A stretch of 64,000 nt of DNA from Pseudomonas fluorescens (GTDB taxonomy: Bacteria; Pseudomonadota; Gammaproteobacteria; Pseudomonadales; Pseudomonadaceae), in the NCBI RefSeq assembly GCF_001708445.1, contig NZ_CP015637.1:3721001-3785000 (forward strand), in the 5' to 3' direction. Shown piece after piece: positions 52,511 through 61,982 of the stretch. The translations under genes and the position numbers were made by a program. The notes under the pieces were generated by a model. The model was given only the letters and a program-made list of their open reading frames with translations. It made no database searches and had not been told where the DNA came from. Positions within the stretch are counted from its first letter, which is position 1; every line of letters begins with the position of its first letter.

Positions 52511-53791
52511 ATGAACCAGGCCCTGGCAGCTCCAAGCATCTGGACCGACGGCAAGCGCCACCTGTGGTGGCTCGGCATCATGCCGCTGGCAACCCCCTTG
52601 CTCTCCGGCGCTCTCGCCATCACCACCGGCGTACAACAATTGTGGTGGGTCGGCGTACTGGTGATTTTTGGCCTGATCCCGTTGATCGACGGCCTGCTCG
52701 GTGAAGACGTCAGCAACCCGCCCGAGTCCGCCGTCAGCCACCTTGAGTCCCAAGGCTACTACCGCTGGATCGTCTACACCGGTGTGCTGTTTGTCATCGC
52801 TTCGGTGGTCATCACCGGCTGGCTGGCCGCTGGCGGTATCGACTGGATCATCAACGGCGGCCTGCTGCACGCCACCGCCACACTGGACCCTTCGAGCTGG
52901 ATGGCACAGGCCGCTGCGTATATCACCGAGCGCACCCAGCTTCACGGTCAGATCAGCGTATTCACTTACCTGGGCATGGCCATGTCCACGGGAGCTGCCA
53001 CCGGCATTGCGATCAACACCGCGCATGAACTGGGGCACAAGCCCAAGCCGTTGGAAGTGTTCCTGGCCAAGGTCACGCTGGCCCCTACGTTCTATGGGCA
53101 CTTCTACACCGAACACAACCGCGGCCATCACGTACGTGTCGCTACCCCGGAAGACCCCGCCAGCTCCCGCCTGGGTGAGAGCTTCTGGGCCTTTCTGCCG
53201 CGCTCGGTGTGGTTCAGCGCCCGCTCGGCGTGGAACCTGGAGCGCGAGCGCCTGCGCAAACTCGGCCTGCCGGCCTGGCATTGGAAAAATGGTGTGCTCA
53301 GTGCCTGGATGTACAGCGTGGTGCTGTGGGGCGCGATGATCGCCTGGTTGGGTTGGGCAGTGGTGCCATTCCTGATCATCCAGGGCATCTACGGCTTCTC
53401 GTTGCTGGAAGTGGTGAACTATGTCGAACACTACGGCCTTAAACGCCAGAAGTTGCCCAACGGTCGTTATGAGCGTTGCTCGCCACGGCATTCCTGGAAC
53501 AGTAATCGAATTGTCACCAATATCTTTTTGTTCCAGTTGCAACGGCATTCCGATCACCATGCCAACCCCACGCGTAGTTATCAGTCGTTGCGTCACTTCG
53601 ATGAATCGCCGCAACTACCCTACGGTTACGCGAGCATGATTGTCTGGGCCTATGTACCTTACTTATGGCGACGACGGATGGATCATCGTGTGCTGAATCA
53701 TTATGGCGGTGATATCACGCTGACCAATCTTCAACCTTCACAGCGTTTGAAGTACTTGGAAAAGTACAGCGGCACGACCCAGTCATTTTGA
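52511..53791 (+). CDS. alkB: Alkane 1-monooxygenase AlkB
   Basis: 426 residues with six-helix topology and the full set of diiron histidine motifs: HELGHK (172-177), EHNRGHH (201-207), NYVEHYGLKRQ (303-313) and LQRHSDHHANP (343-353). ATG 52511 follows GGAGG. It hydroxylates medium to long n-alkanes at the end carbon using rubredoxin and NADH-rubredoxin reductase; neither electron carrier is encoded in this window. It precedes two Pra-like genes that are associated with alkane growth. Confidence 0.96.
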   Translation: MNQALAAPSIWTDGKRHLWWLGIMPLATPLLSGALAITTGVQQLWWVGVLVIFGLIPLIDGLLGEDVSNPPESAVSHLESQGYYRWIVYTGVLFVIASVVITGWLAAGGIDWIINGGLLHATATLDPSSWMAQAAAYITERTQLHGQISVFTYLGMAMSTGAATGIAINTAHELGHKPKPLEVFLAKVTLAPTFYGHFYTEHNRGHHVRVATPEDPASSRLGESFWAFLPRSVWFSARSAWNLERERLRKLGLPAWHWKNGVLSAWMYSVVLWGAMIAWLGWAVVPFLIIQGIYGFSLLEVVNYVEHYGLKRQKLPNGRYERCSPRHSWNSNRIVTNIFLFQLQRHSDHHANPTRSYQSLRHFDESPQLPYGYASMIVWAYVPYLWRRRMDHRVLNHYGGDITLTNLQPSQRLKYLEKYSGTTQSF

Positions 53792-53926
53792 TCTGAAGTA
53801 GTACGTTATTTACGGCGTTCGTGATCTGTGTATTGCGCAGGTTGCTATCGCCCTGGTGTTACCGATTTTATGGCAAGCAAGTTGTTTGACCCGAACAAAA
53901 ATAATTTCAAGGGAAGGACGTACACC

Positions 53927-54421
53927 ATGCAAGCACCTGCCAAGTTCACCACGCATATCGTATTGGCTGCGTTGGGTTTGATTGTCTATCAACAGGCCCA
54001 GGCCGCACGTATCGAACCGGCCGGCAGCGCCTTTACTGCCCAGGGCCCGATCAGCTTTTCCAAGGGCGCGCTGATCAGCGCCGACTGCACCATCAAAGTC
54101 GCCGGTAAGGTTGCCGCCGATGGGACGTCGGTGAATGTCGATAAAGTTGAATTCGATGGCGGCCTCAAGTGCAGCCGGGTCGAAGCCATCAACTTGCCGT
54201 GGGTATTAATTGCCAAGGACGCAAAAAGCGGCTCGATGTCGAAGATCCGCGTAGATGTGCACGCCTTCGGCCTGGGCGGCAAGTGCGGCCCTTCCACGGC
54301 CGACGGCACCTGGGATAACGCCACCGGAAAGTTGGAAGCAGCCAATGTTCCGATTGGCGAAGACTGCAAGATCAAGACGGTGTCGATCAAGATGCCACCG
54401 AACTTCAAAGTGGTTGAGTAG
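53927..54421 (+). CDS. PraA/PraB-like secreted protein (first copy)
   Basis: 164 residues from ATG 53927 (AAGGA upstream), with a signal peptide ending near AQA. The mature part has four cysteines in the pattern ADCTIK, GGLKCSR, GGKCGPS and EDCKIK, matched in the neighbouring protein at 54554. This is the family of alkane-oxidation activator proteins (PraA/PraB) described from Pseudomonas, secreted or surface proteins that help growth on alkanes. Located directly after alkB. Confidence 0.82.
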   Translation: MQAPAKFTTHIVLAALGLIVYQQAQAARIEPAGSAFTAQGPISFSKGALISADCTIKVAGKVAADGTSVNVDKVEFDGGLKCSRVEAINLPWVLIAKDAKSGSMSKIRVDVHAFGLGGKCGPSTADGTWDNATGKLEAANVPIGEDCKIKTVSIKMPPNFKVVE

Positions 54422-54553
54422 TGGTTGGATGTTGTAGCGGTAATTGAATTGAGATTTGGCTGGAAAGGGAAGTTCTGCAGTTTCACCGTGACCTCTCGTT
54501 CATGGCCATTACCCCGGGCGAAATGAATTCGCCATAACATGTGAGGAAAAACA

Positions 54554-55066
54554 ATGAAAAGCTTGAAAACCCTCGTTTGTGTAACGTCTTTTGCTCTCAG
54601 TTTCGGTGCAGCATCGATGGCCAGTGCGGCATCGATCGTTCCGAATGGACCGTTCACCAACTTGACCGGCTCCATTACCGTACTTTCGCCTTCTTCGTCC
54701 GCCCCTGTTACTTGCACCCTTACTGCGAGCGGCACTGTTGCAGGTGGTGTGGCGACTATTTCAAGCGCTAGTTTCACTGGTGGCATTCTGTGTCCACTGG
54801 CGCAACTGAAAAGTCTCCCTACCCCAGGTTGGGTGTTGACCGCTACTAGCCTCAGCGCCGGTACCCTGTCCAATGTGGGCTACGTGATCAATGGTGCTCC
54901 TCCGCTGATTCCTCGGTCGGACTGCGGCCCTACCAGCATTGCTGTGACCTGGAATCAATCCACCCACGTTCTTGGCGCAACCAATCAAACCCTGCTTGGT
55001 CAGGGAACCGGCAACTGCACTATTCAATCGCTGACTGTTAACGCACCAGGCCTGACCGTTCAATAA
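54554..55066 (+). CDS. PraA/PraB-like secreted protein (second copy)
   Basis: 170 residues, with a signal peptide (cleavage near ASA). It shares with the upstream protein the four cysteines (VTCTLT, GGILCPL, SDCGPT, GNCTIQ) and the CGP(S/T)...W...T..L.A.N pattern, so the two are paralogues. It is more Ser/Thr/Gly-rich and less charged, like an adhesive or biofilm matrix protein. The gap to the first copy is 132 bp, leaving space for its own promoter. Confidence 0.85.
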   Translation: MKSLKTLVCVTSFALSFGAASMASAASIVPNGPFTNLTGSITVLSPSSSAPVTCTLTASGTVAGGVATISSASFTGGILCPLAQLKSLPTPGWVLTATSLSAGTLSNVGYVINGAPPLIPRSDCGPTSIAVTWNQSTHVLGATNQTLLGQGTGNCTIQSLTVNAPGLTVQ

Positions 55067-55106
55067 CTCGTTGGGTTAGAACCAGGGGCTGATCACCCGC
55101 TGTAGG

Positions 55107-55130
55107 CAGGTGCCTCGAAAGGGGCACCTG
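55107..55130 (+). terminator. Hairpin after the second Pra-like gene
   Basis: CAGGTGCC (55107-55114) and GGCACCTG (55123-55130) form an 8-bp GC stem followed by TTTG, 40 bp behind the stop at 55066. A likely rho-independent terminator, although the T-run is short. Confidence 0.55.
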
Positions 55131-55266
55131 TTTGAAGTAAATAAGGCGACACCCGTAGCATCTTAAAAACGTATCAGCGATATGACGCGCAGGTGCTTCC
55201 GCGAGTGCTTGGGTTTTTTAAGACGCTTCCGCAGAGTCGGCCGTTGATAATAATAAGGAGTGCCGC

Positions 55267-56700
55267 ATGAACAATAAGAAACTACAAGTGCAGGTCGCAC
55301 TGGGGCTGGCGTTGTTGGGTGGAATAGCGGTAACGGTGCCGGTTCAGGCCGGTGGTTTTGCTACTCCGACTGTAGGTGCCGCTGGTTGGGGGCGTGGGTT
55401 CGGTGGGGGATCGCTGTTCAAGGGTGATCCAAGTGCGGCTTACAACAACCCTGCGGCAATGGCGTTTATCGATCAAAGCGTTGCGCAGTTCACCATTGAC
55501 TACGCTCGCATCAATATCAAATACAAAGGTCAGGCCTACGACCTCAATGGTAACCCTCTGGAAAAAACACCTTTGAACCCGGACGGGTCTTTTGGTACGC
55601 CTTATTCCCAAGGTGACGGCGGTGAGGGTGGTTTTACCGCCTGGCTGCCTACCGGTTTCATGGTTATACCGATCAATGATCGCTTTGCTTTCGGCCTGAG
55701 CCAAGTGGTGCCTCAGGGTATGCGCAGTACCTGGGACGAGGACTGGAAGGGGCGTGATTTTGCCGTCGACACCAAGATCGAAACGGTAGGGCTCACGGGC
55801 TCTCTATCGTTCAAGGTCACCGATCGGTTCTCTATTGGTGCAGGGGCAATCGTCCAGCACACTAAAGGCTTCGTCAGCCAGAACATTGACCTGCTGGGGG
55901 CGGCGGCCGCCTCGCCAGCGGGCATTCCTTTCCCGTCAGGCGTGGGCAACGCATTGATGCGAGTCAAGGTCGATAACACGTCCGTTGGCTGGTTCACAGG
56001 CGTCGTCTGGAAACCCACCGAACGTGACACTCTGGGTTTGAACTACCACGCGAAAATCAAGAACAAGATGGAGGGCAAATACAACATTCGGGCTGATGCT
56101 GCGTTGAAAAGCCTGATGACTGATCCCGCGTTGCCCGATGGCACGACACTGGTGGGGGTCTTGTACCCCGGCTTGAGATTGCAACCGGACGGCGCCAACG
56201 CCGAGACTCGGCTGGATATCCCGGCGAATGCTTCCTTTGACTGGGTGCATGAAGTCAATGAACGGTTGACCCTGGGCGTCAGTGCGACCTGGACCCAATG
56301 GTCATCCTTCAAGGCTCTTACGCTGACATCGGACGGTAACCTGATCGTATCGATTCCCTACAAGTATCGCGATGCCTGGCAGTACTCTTTCGGCGGCGAT
56401 TACAAGCTCACTGACGACCTGACCTTGCGCAGCGGTGTGTCGTTTGACCAGACCCCCACACGCAACTCAACACGTGATCCGCGTATCCCCGACGGTGACC
56501 GGATCTTCGCTTCGCTTGGGTTCGGCTACAACGTAAGAGCCATTCCTGGTTTAAGTGTTGACGCGGCCTACTCGCGGCAGTTTGTACAGGAGGTCAACCT
56601 GAAGACACACAATCAAGACCGCCTGGGTGGCTCGCGACTTGATGGAAAATCCGAGGGCAAGGGCGAAGTGGTCAGTGTGTCAGCGACCTATCGGTTCTGA
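55267..56700 (+). CDS. FadL-type outer-membrane transporter
   Basis: 477 residues with a signal peptide (cleavage near VQA/GGFATP). The start of the mature barrel (GAAGWGRGFGGGSLFKGDPSAAYNNPAAMAF) contains the NPA hatch motif of FadL-family porins. Length and the final YRF residues fit a 14-strand barrel. It would bring hydrocarbons or long-chain fatty acids across the outer membrane to AlkB and the beta-oxidation enzymes. Preceded by AAGGAG. Confidence 0.92.
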   Translation: MNNKKLQVQVALGLALLGGIAVTVPVQAGGFATPTVGAAGWGRGFGGGSLFKGDPSAAYNNPAAMAFIDQSVAQFTIDYARINIKYKGQAYDLNGNPLEKTPLNPDGSFGTPYSQGDGGEGGFTAWLPTGFMVIPINDRFAFGLSQVVPQGMRSTWDEDWKGRDFAVDTKIETVGLTGSLSFKVTDRFSIGAGAIVQHTKGFVSQNIDLLGAAAASPAGIPFPSGVGNALMRVKVDNTSVGWFTGVVWKPTERDTLGLNYHAKIKNKMEGKYNIRADAALKSLMTDPALPDGTTLVGVLYPGLRLQPDGANAETRLDIPANASFDWVHEVNERLTLGVSATWTQWSSFKALTLTSDGNLIVSIPYKYRDAWQYSFGGDYKLTDDLTLRSGVSFDQTPTRNSTRDPRIPDGDRIFASLGFGYNVRAIPGLSVDAAYSRQFVQEVNLKTHNQDRLGGSRLDGKSEGKGEVVSVSATYRF

Positions 56701-56769
56701 CCTAAACGGTGTGACGGCGTCATGAGGTAGTTGGCGCATCCGGCTGCCTCTTCATGTTGTCACTTATCG

Positions 56770-56791
56770 ACGGGTCGCCCATGCGACCCGT
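56770..56791. terminator. Hairpin between the FadL-type gene and fadE
   Basis: ACGGGTCGC and GCGACCCGT form a perfect 9-bp stem with a CCAT loop, 70 bp after the porin stop. No T-run follows, so the terminator call is tentative. Confidence 0.45.
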
Positions 56792-56868
56792 TGCGATTTC
56801 CTGATGAACAAACCTGAGAGGCTGATCCATTCATCCGCCATTTTTTTTGCCCGTACATTAAATAAAAA

Positions 56869-56888
56869 TTTCAAAACAAAATTTGAAT
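56869..56888. promoter_or_regulatory. TTTCAA-N8-TTGAAT dyad upstream of fadE
   Basis: The dyad has the same half-site and the same 8-bp gap as the one before alkB (52345). It is embedded in an AT-rich run 95 bp before the fadE start. Candidate operator. Confidence 0.35.
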
Positions 56889-56982
56889 TTATCTTTCCGA
56901 GTTTGTAGTGTGGCGTTACGCCGCAGCTCATTTCGATCTGCACCCACGTTTGCCACGCCCTGAATCGAGTCGAGGTATCTCC

Positions 56983-59508
56983 ATGGTTATCTGGTTATTG
57001 GTGGGTTTCGCAGCCGCGATTGCCCTGGCGTATCGACAAGCCGCCGCCACCCTGTGGTTGGGCGCTGGCCTGGTCTGGCTGGCGGCGGGTTACCTGTTCA
57101 ATGTGGTCGCCGCTTTCGGCACCACCGTCGCGGCGGTGCTGGTGGTGGTGCCGGCATTCCTGATGACGATCAAACCCCTGCGCCGTACCCTGTTGACCAG
57201 CAAGGCCCTGGGCCTGTTTCGTACGATCATGCCGGCGATGTCCGACACTGAACGCGCGGCGATCGAGTCCGGCACCGTGTGGTGGGACGCCGAGCTGTTC
57301 AGCGGCAAGCCCAACTGGCAGCGCCTGTTGCAAGCCGCGCCAGCCAGCTTGAGTGCCGAGGAGCAAGCCTTCCTCGACAATGAAGTCGAAACCCTTTGCG
57401 ACATCGCCAACGACTGGGAAACCACCCAGGTCTGGCAGGACATGTCCCCCGAAGGCTGGCAGTACACCAAGGACGCCGGCTTCCTCGGCATGATCATTCC
57501 CAAGCAGTACGGCGGCAAAGGTTTCTCTCACTATGCGCACTCGCAAGTGGTGATGAAGCTGTCGACGCGCTGCTCGGCGGCGGCGATTTCGGTGATGGTG
57601 CCCAACTCCCTGGGCCCGGCGGAGTTGCTGCTGCACTACGGCACCGATGCCCAACGCAATTACTACCTGCCGCGCCTGGCCCGGGGTGAAGATATCCCGT
57701 GCTTCGCGCTCACCAGCCCCTATGCCGGTTCCGACGCGGGGGCGATCCCGGACCTGGGCATTGTCTGCAAGGGCCTGCATGAGGGGGAAGAAGTACTGGG
57801 TTTCAACGTGACCTGGGACAAGCGCTACATCACCCTGGGGCCCATCGCCACTGTGCTCGGCCTGGCGTTTCGCGCCGAGGACCCGGACGGTTTGCTCGGC
57901 GCGCCCGGTTCACTCGGCATCACCTGCGCGTTGATCCCGACCTCCCATCCCGGCGTCAACAGTGGGCGCCGTCACTGGCCGTTGAATGCGGTGTTCCAGA
58001 ACGGTCCTACCACCGGCAAGGATGTTTTCATTCCTTTGGAGTGGGTCATCGGCGGCCGCGAGCAAGTCGGCAACGGCTGGCGCATGTTGATGGAGTGCCT
58101 GGCCGCTGGCCGGGCGATTTCGCTGCCATCGGCCAACGTCGGCCTGGGCAAGGTCGCGGTGCGCGGTACCACCGCGTATGCGGCGATGCGTAAACAGTTC
58201 GGCCTGCCCATCGGCAAGTTCGAAGGCGTGCAGGCGCCGCTGGCGCGCATGGCCGGGCATTTGTATGCCTGCGATGCGGTGCGCAAGGTCTCGGTGGCCT
58301 CTCTGGACGCGGGCGAGAAACCCTCGGTGATCTCGGCCATCGCCAAGTACCACGTCACCGAGCGCGCGCGGATGATCGTCAACGACGGCATGGATATCGT
58401 CGCTGGCAAAGGCATTTGCATGGGCCCGAATAATTTCCTGGCGCGTGCCTACCAGCAAAGCCCCATCGCCATCACGGTGGAGGGCGCGAACATCATGACG
58501 CGTTGCCTGATCATCTTTGGCCAGGGCTTGATCCGTTGCCATCCCTACGTGTTCCGCGAGATGGAAGCGGCGCGCAACCCGGATCGGCGCAAGGCGTTGG
58601 AAGACTTTGACCGCGCGATGTTTGGCCATGTGAGTTTTGTGCTGGCTAACACGGTACGCGCGGCGGTGAATGCGCTGACGGGCGGCCGGCTGATTTCCGT
58701 GCCAGCCAAGACCGACCCGGCGCTGGCGTCCTATTACCGCCAGGCTAATCGGCTGTCGGTGGTGCTGGCATTGATTTCGGATATTTCCATGGGCGTGCTG
58801 GGCGGGGCGCTCAAGCGCAAGGAAAGTATCACCGGGCGCCTGGGCGATATCCTGTCGCAGTTGTACATCCTGTCCTGCGTGCTCAAGCGTTTTGAGGACG
58901 ATGGACGGCCCCAGGCGGACCTGCCGCTGGTGCATTGGTCGGCCCAGGACGCCTTGTTGCGCGCCCATGAAGCCCTGGCCGAAGTGCTGGATAATTACCC
59001 ATCGAAAGCGGCTGCTGCGGTGCTGCGAGGCTTGACGTTCCCGTTCGGTATCCCGCTGCGCAAACCCTCGGATCACTTGCTGGCCCAGGTCGCCGATGTG
59101 GTGCAGACCTCCGGCGAAACCCGCGACCGTTTGTTGGCCAATTCCTACATCCCACGTCCGGAAATCGACAAGCTGGCCTACGGCGAACTCGGCTTCCGCC
59201 TGTTGCCGCAGGTGGAATTGATCGACGCTCGACTCAAGCCGGCGATCAAGCAAGGCCTGCTCGAACCGATGCCGATTTCCGCCACGGCCTTTACCGCCTG
59301 GCGCGTCAAGGCGCGGGCGCTGGACCTGATCAGCGCTGACGAAGACGCCTTGCTGGCGCGCTATGTGGAATATGCCGACCACGCGATCCAGGTGGATGAC
59401 TTCCCCCAGGACTTCGGTTTGCTGGAGGCGTTGCAGCAGCGCAGGCAGGCGTTGGAGCCGGCGCCCAAGCGGCGCAGCAGCCAAAGCGAAAACGCCTCGG
59501 TCAATTAG
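56983..59508 (+). CDS. fadE: Acyl-CoA dehydrogenase FadE
   Basis: 841 residues from ATG 56983, the large FadE type: two N-terminal hydrophobic helices, an acyl-CoA dehydrogenase core (KQYGGKGFSHYAHSQ, CFALTSPYAGSDAGAIPDLG, TVEGANIMTRCLIIFGQG) and a C-terminal domain specific to this family. It makes trans-2-enoyl-CoA, the first step of beta-oxidation, with FAD as cofactor. A longer start at 56908 has no ribosome site. REP elements separate it from the next gene. Confidence 0.94.
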   Translation: MVIWLLVGFAAAIALAYRQAAATLWLGAGLVWLAAGYLFNVVAAFGTTVAAVLVVVPAFLMTIKPLRRTLLTSKALGLFRTIMPAMSDTERAAIESGTVWWDAELFSGKPNWQRLLQAAPASLSAEEQAFLDNEVETLCDIANDWETTQVWQDMSPEGWQYTKDAGFLGMIIPKQYGGKGFSHYAHSQVVMKLSTRCSAAAISVMVPNSLGPAELLLHYGTDAQRNYYLPRLARGEDIPCFALTSPYAGSDAGAIPDLGIVCKGLHEGEEVLGFNVTWDKRYITLGPIATVLGLAFRAEDPDGLLGAPGSLGITCALIPTSHPGVNSGRRHWPLNAVFQNGPTTGKDVFIPLEWVIGGREQVGNGWRMLMECLAAGRAISLPSANVGLGKVAVRGTTAYAAMRKQFGLPIGKFEGVQAPLARMAGHLYACDAVRKVSVASLDAGEKPSVISAIAKYHVTERARMIVNDGMDIVAGKGICMGPNNFLARAYQQSPIAITVEGANIMTRCLIIFGQGLIRCHPYVFREMEAARNPDRRKALEDFDRAMFGHVSFVLANTVRAAVNALTGGRLISVPAKTDPALASYYRQANRLSVVLALISDISMGVLGGALKRKESITGRLGDILSQLYILSCVLKRFEDDGRPQADLPLVHWSAQDALLRAHEALAEVLDNYPSKAAAAVLRGLTFPFGIPLRKPSDHLLAQVADVVQTSGETRDRLLANSYIPRPEIDKLAYGELGFRLLPQVELIDARLKPAIKQGLLEPMPISATAFTAWRVKARALDLISADEDALLARYVEYADHAIQVDDFPQDFGLLEALQQRRQALEPAPKRRSSQSENASVN

Positions 59509-59520
59509 GGCAAACCCGGT

Positions 59521-59700
59521 CAATGTGGGTGGGGGCTGGGTCCAATGCCAGTCAGTTAAGGTTTTTTGTAGGAGCGAGCTTGCTCGCGAAGAACGTCTAA
59601 GCAACGCGTTCATTCTGGATAAACGTGGTGGTCCTGAGTTCTTCGCGAGCAAGCTCGCTCCTACATGACTGGCATTAGGGCTTGCCCCCTCCCACATTGG
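59521..59700. repeat. REPIN nested inside a degenerate second REPIN
   Basis: Inner element: TGTAGGAGCGAGC-family arms at 59567-59590 and 59642-59665. Outer element: remnants of the GTGGGAGGGGGC family at 59523-59540 (degenerate) and 59679-59698 (good copy, inverted). The AATGCCAGTCA / TGACTGGCATT flanks pair with each other as well. The order suggests one REPIN inserted into another. Confidence 0.75.
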
Positions 59701-59743
59701 ATCGGGTTTACAAGGTCAGAATGTGTTGTGAGTGAATGCGGAT

Positions 59744-61087
59744 ATGAGTGACAGCTACCTATCGTTCGTCAATTCCCCCTGGGGCCGGCGCCTGGCCCAG
59801 GCGGTGGGCTTGCCTCAGCCCGTGCCGTTGCAGCGCCATCGCAGCGGCCAGCCAGGCCTGGCCAACCCGGTGATCGTCGCCGGGGCAGGGCGGCTTTCCA
59901 CGCGAGTGCAACAGGTTTTCAGCGCCACCGACACGGTCACCGCCGCGCCGGCGACGCTCAAGGCGCCGTCCACGGTCAAGGTGCAGGGCGCAGTGTTCGA
60001 TGCCAGCGCTGTGGTCGACCTGAAACAGTTGGATGAGCTGTACGAATTCTTCCACGCCAACGCCAAACGCCTCGGCCAGCACGGTCGGGTGGTGGTGTTG
60101 GGCACGGCGCCCGAACACTGCGCGAATCTGCCCCAGGCCATCGCCCAGCGTGCCCTCGAAGGGCTGGTGCGGTCGCTGGCCAAGGAGCTGCGCCGCGCGA
60201 TCACGGTGCAATTGCTCTATGTGGCGCCAGGTGCGGAGGACGCACTGGACAGCAGCCTGCGTTTCTTCCTGTCGCGCCGCTCGGCCTACGTCTCCGGGCA
60301 GGTGGTGCGCCTGGAAAAACCGGTGGACGGCCACCCCAGCGTCAACTGGGATAAACCCTTTGCCGGCCGACGCGCGCTGGTTACCGGGGCTTCCCGTGGC
60401 ATCGGCCTGGCGATTGTCCAGGTACTGGCCCGCGACGGCGCCCACGTGGTCTGCGTGGACGTGCCCCAGGCACAGGAGTCGTTGCAGCAAGCGGCCGCCA
60501 GCGTCGGCGGTTCGGCGTTGCCGTTGGACATCACCAGTGCGGATGCAGGGGCGTTGTTGCAGGCCCATGTCAGTCAGTACGGCGCCTTCGACGTGGTCGT
60601 CCACAACGCTGGGATCACCCGCGACAAGACCATCGCCAAGATGACCGAAGCGGCCTGGCGCAGCGTGCTGGCGGTCAACCTGGAAGCGCCGCTGAACCTG
60701 AGCAACGCCTTGTTGGAAAACCAGGGGCTGAACCCCGGTGGGCGCATCGTGTGTGTGTCGTCGATCTCCGGGATTGCCGGCAATCTCGGGCAAAGCAACT
60801 ACGCCACCTCCAAGGCCGGCGTGATCGGCCTGGTACAGGGCCTGGCCCCGAGAGCGGCAGCGCAGCAGATCACGGTCAACGCGGTGGCGCCCGGTTTTAT
60901 CGAAACACAGATGACCGCGAAGATCCCGCTGATGATCCGCGAAGCCGGGCGGCGCATGAATTCCCTGTCTCAGGGTGGGCAGCCGGTCGATGTGGCCGAA
61001 ACCATCGCCTGGCTGGCCCATCCTGCCTCGGGTGGGGTCAATGGCCAGGTCGTCCGAGTGTGCGGCCAAAGCCTGCTGGGAGCCTGA
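59744..61087 (+). CDS. 3-oxoacyl-ACP/3-hydroxyacyl-CoA reductase (FabG4/FadG-like)
   Basis: 447 residues, longer than an ordinary FabG because of an N-terminal nonfunctional Rossmann-like domain (1-200), the high-molecular-weight FabG4 arrangement. The C-terminal SDR domain has TGASRGIGLA, NAGITRDKT and YATSKAG. It probably works on 3-hydroxyacyl-CoA or -ACP. ATG 59744 is chosen; GTG 59732 is an alternative. The next genes (dehydratase, thiolase, ligase) follow within a few bp, so all belong to one fatty acid operon. Confidence 0.88.
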   Translation: MSDSYLSFVNSPWGRRLAQAVGLPQPVPLQRHRSGQPGLANPVIVAGAGRLSTRVQQVFSATDTVTAAPATLKAPSTVKVQGAVFDASAVVDLKQLDELYEFFHANAKRLGQHGRVVVLGTAPEHCANLPQAIAQRALEGLVRSLAKELRRAITVQLLYVAPGAEDALDSSLRFFLSRRSAYVSGQVVRLEKPVDGHPSVNWDKPFAGRRALVTGASRGIGLAIVQVLARDGAHVVCVDVPQAQESLQQAAASVGGSALPLDITSADAGALLQAHVSQYGAFDVVVHNAGITRDKTIAKMTEAAWRSVLAVNLEAPLNLSNALLENQGLNPGGRIVCVSSISGIAGNLGQSNYATSKAGVIGLVQGLAPRAAAQQITVNAVAPGFIETQMTAKIPLMIREAGRRMNSLSQGGQPVDVAETIAWLAHPASGGVNGQVVRVCGQSLLGA

Positions 61088-61091
61088 GTCC

Positions 61092-61982
61092 ATGGACTAC
61101 ATCACACAGATCATTGACCCACCGCCCTCGCGCACCCAGCTGTTGCTCGACGGCGTACGCGCCTTGCGCAAGCCCAAGCTCGACGGTGCGCCGCTGTTGC
61201 CCAACGAGCGTCTGGTGCGTTCGGCGGTGGCATTGTCTGGCGCCGACATCGACGCTTATGGGCGTGCTTGTGGGTTCCGGCGCGAGCAGGGGGTGCCGCT
61301 GTCGTACCCCCATGTGCTGGCGTTCCCCCTGCACCTGATGGTGTTGACCCGTCCGAGTTTCCCGTACCCGGCCAGCGGCATGGTGCACCTGGCCAACCGC
61401 ATCCGGCAGCACCAGCGCCTGCATGAAGGCCAGGCGCTGCGCCTGGAAGTCTTTTGCGAACGCTGGGTGGCCCATGCCAAGGGCCAGGCGCTGAGCATCG
61501 CCACCCGCGCCTACAGCAACGGCGCCCTGGCGTGGGAAAGCGACAGCCTGTACCTGCGCCGCGAGGTCAAAGACCCGGTGGGCGAGCCGTGGGGTGACGC
61601 CCTGCCGTTGCAGGAAGAAGGCCTGCTGCGCACCCAGCGCTGGATGCTGCCCGCCGACCTGGGGCGGCGGTTTGCCAGGGTCTCGGGGGACTTCAACCCG
61701 ATCCACACCTCACTGATCGGCGCCAGGCTCTTCGGCTTTCGTCGTGCCATCGCCCATGGCATGTGGACCCTCAGCCGTGCATTGGCCGCTCAACAACCGC
61801 CCGGTGGCCTGGATCAGGCCCAGGCCCATTGCGACTTCAAGCTGCCGATCTTTCTGCCCGGCCAGGTCGCCCTATGGCAACACCCCGTGAGCGGCCCGCG
61901 CCGCGAATTCGAAGTGCGCAATTTCGCCGGCGACAAACCGCATATGCGCGGGCTATTTGTCTGGAATGAGAACCCTACATGA
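61092..61982 (+). CDS. MaoC-like dehydratase
   Basis: 296 residues. The hydratase 2 motif SGDFNPIHTS and the AHGMWTLSR segment mark the hot-dog fold that adds water to trans-2-enoyl-CoA, giving (R)-3-hydroxyacyl-CoA. The N-terminal half is a degenerate hot-dog domain. It starts 4 bp after the reductase gene and overlaps the thiolase start by 4 bp (ATGA), so it is clearly co-translated. Confidence 0.9.
   Translation: MDYITQIIDPPPSRTQLLLDGVRALRKPKLDGAPLLPNERLVRSAVALSGADIDAYGRACGFRREQGVPLSYPHVLAFPLHLMVLTRPSFPYPASGMVHLANRIRQHQRLHEGQALRLEVFCERWVAHAKGQALSIATRAYSNGALAWESDSLYLRREVKDPVGEPWGDALPLQEEGLLRTQRWMLPADLGRRFARVSGDFNPIHTSLIGARLFGFRRAIAHGMWTLSRALAAQQPPGGLDQAQAHCDFKLPIFLPGQVALWQHPVSGPRREFEVRNFAGDKPHMRGLFVWNENPT

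Noticed and set aside
57910..59697. Minus-strand frame of about 595 residues opposite fadE
   Set aside because: Covers a recognised FadE domain in antisense and runs into a REPIN.
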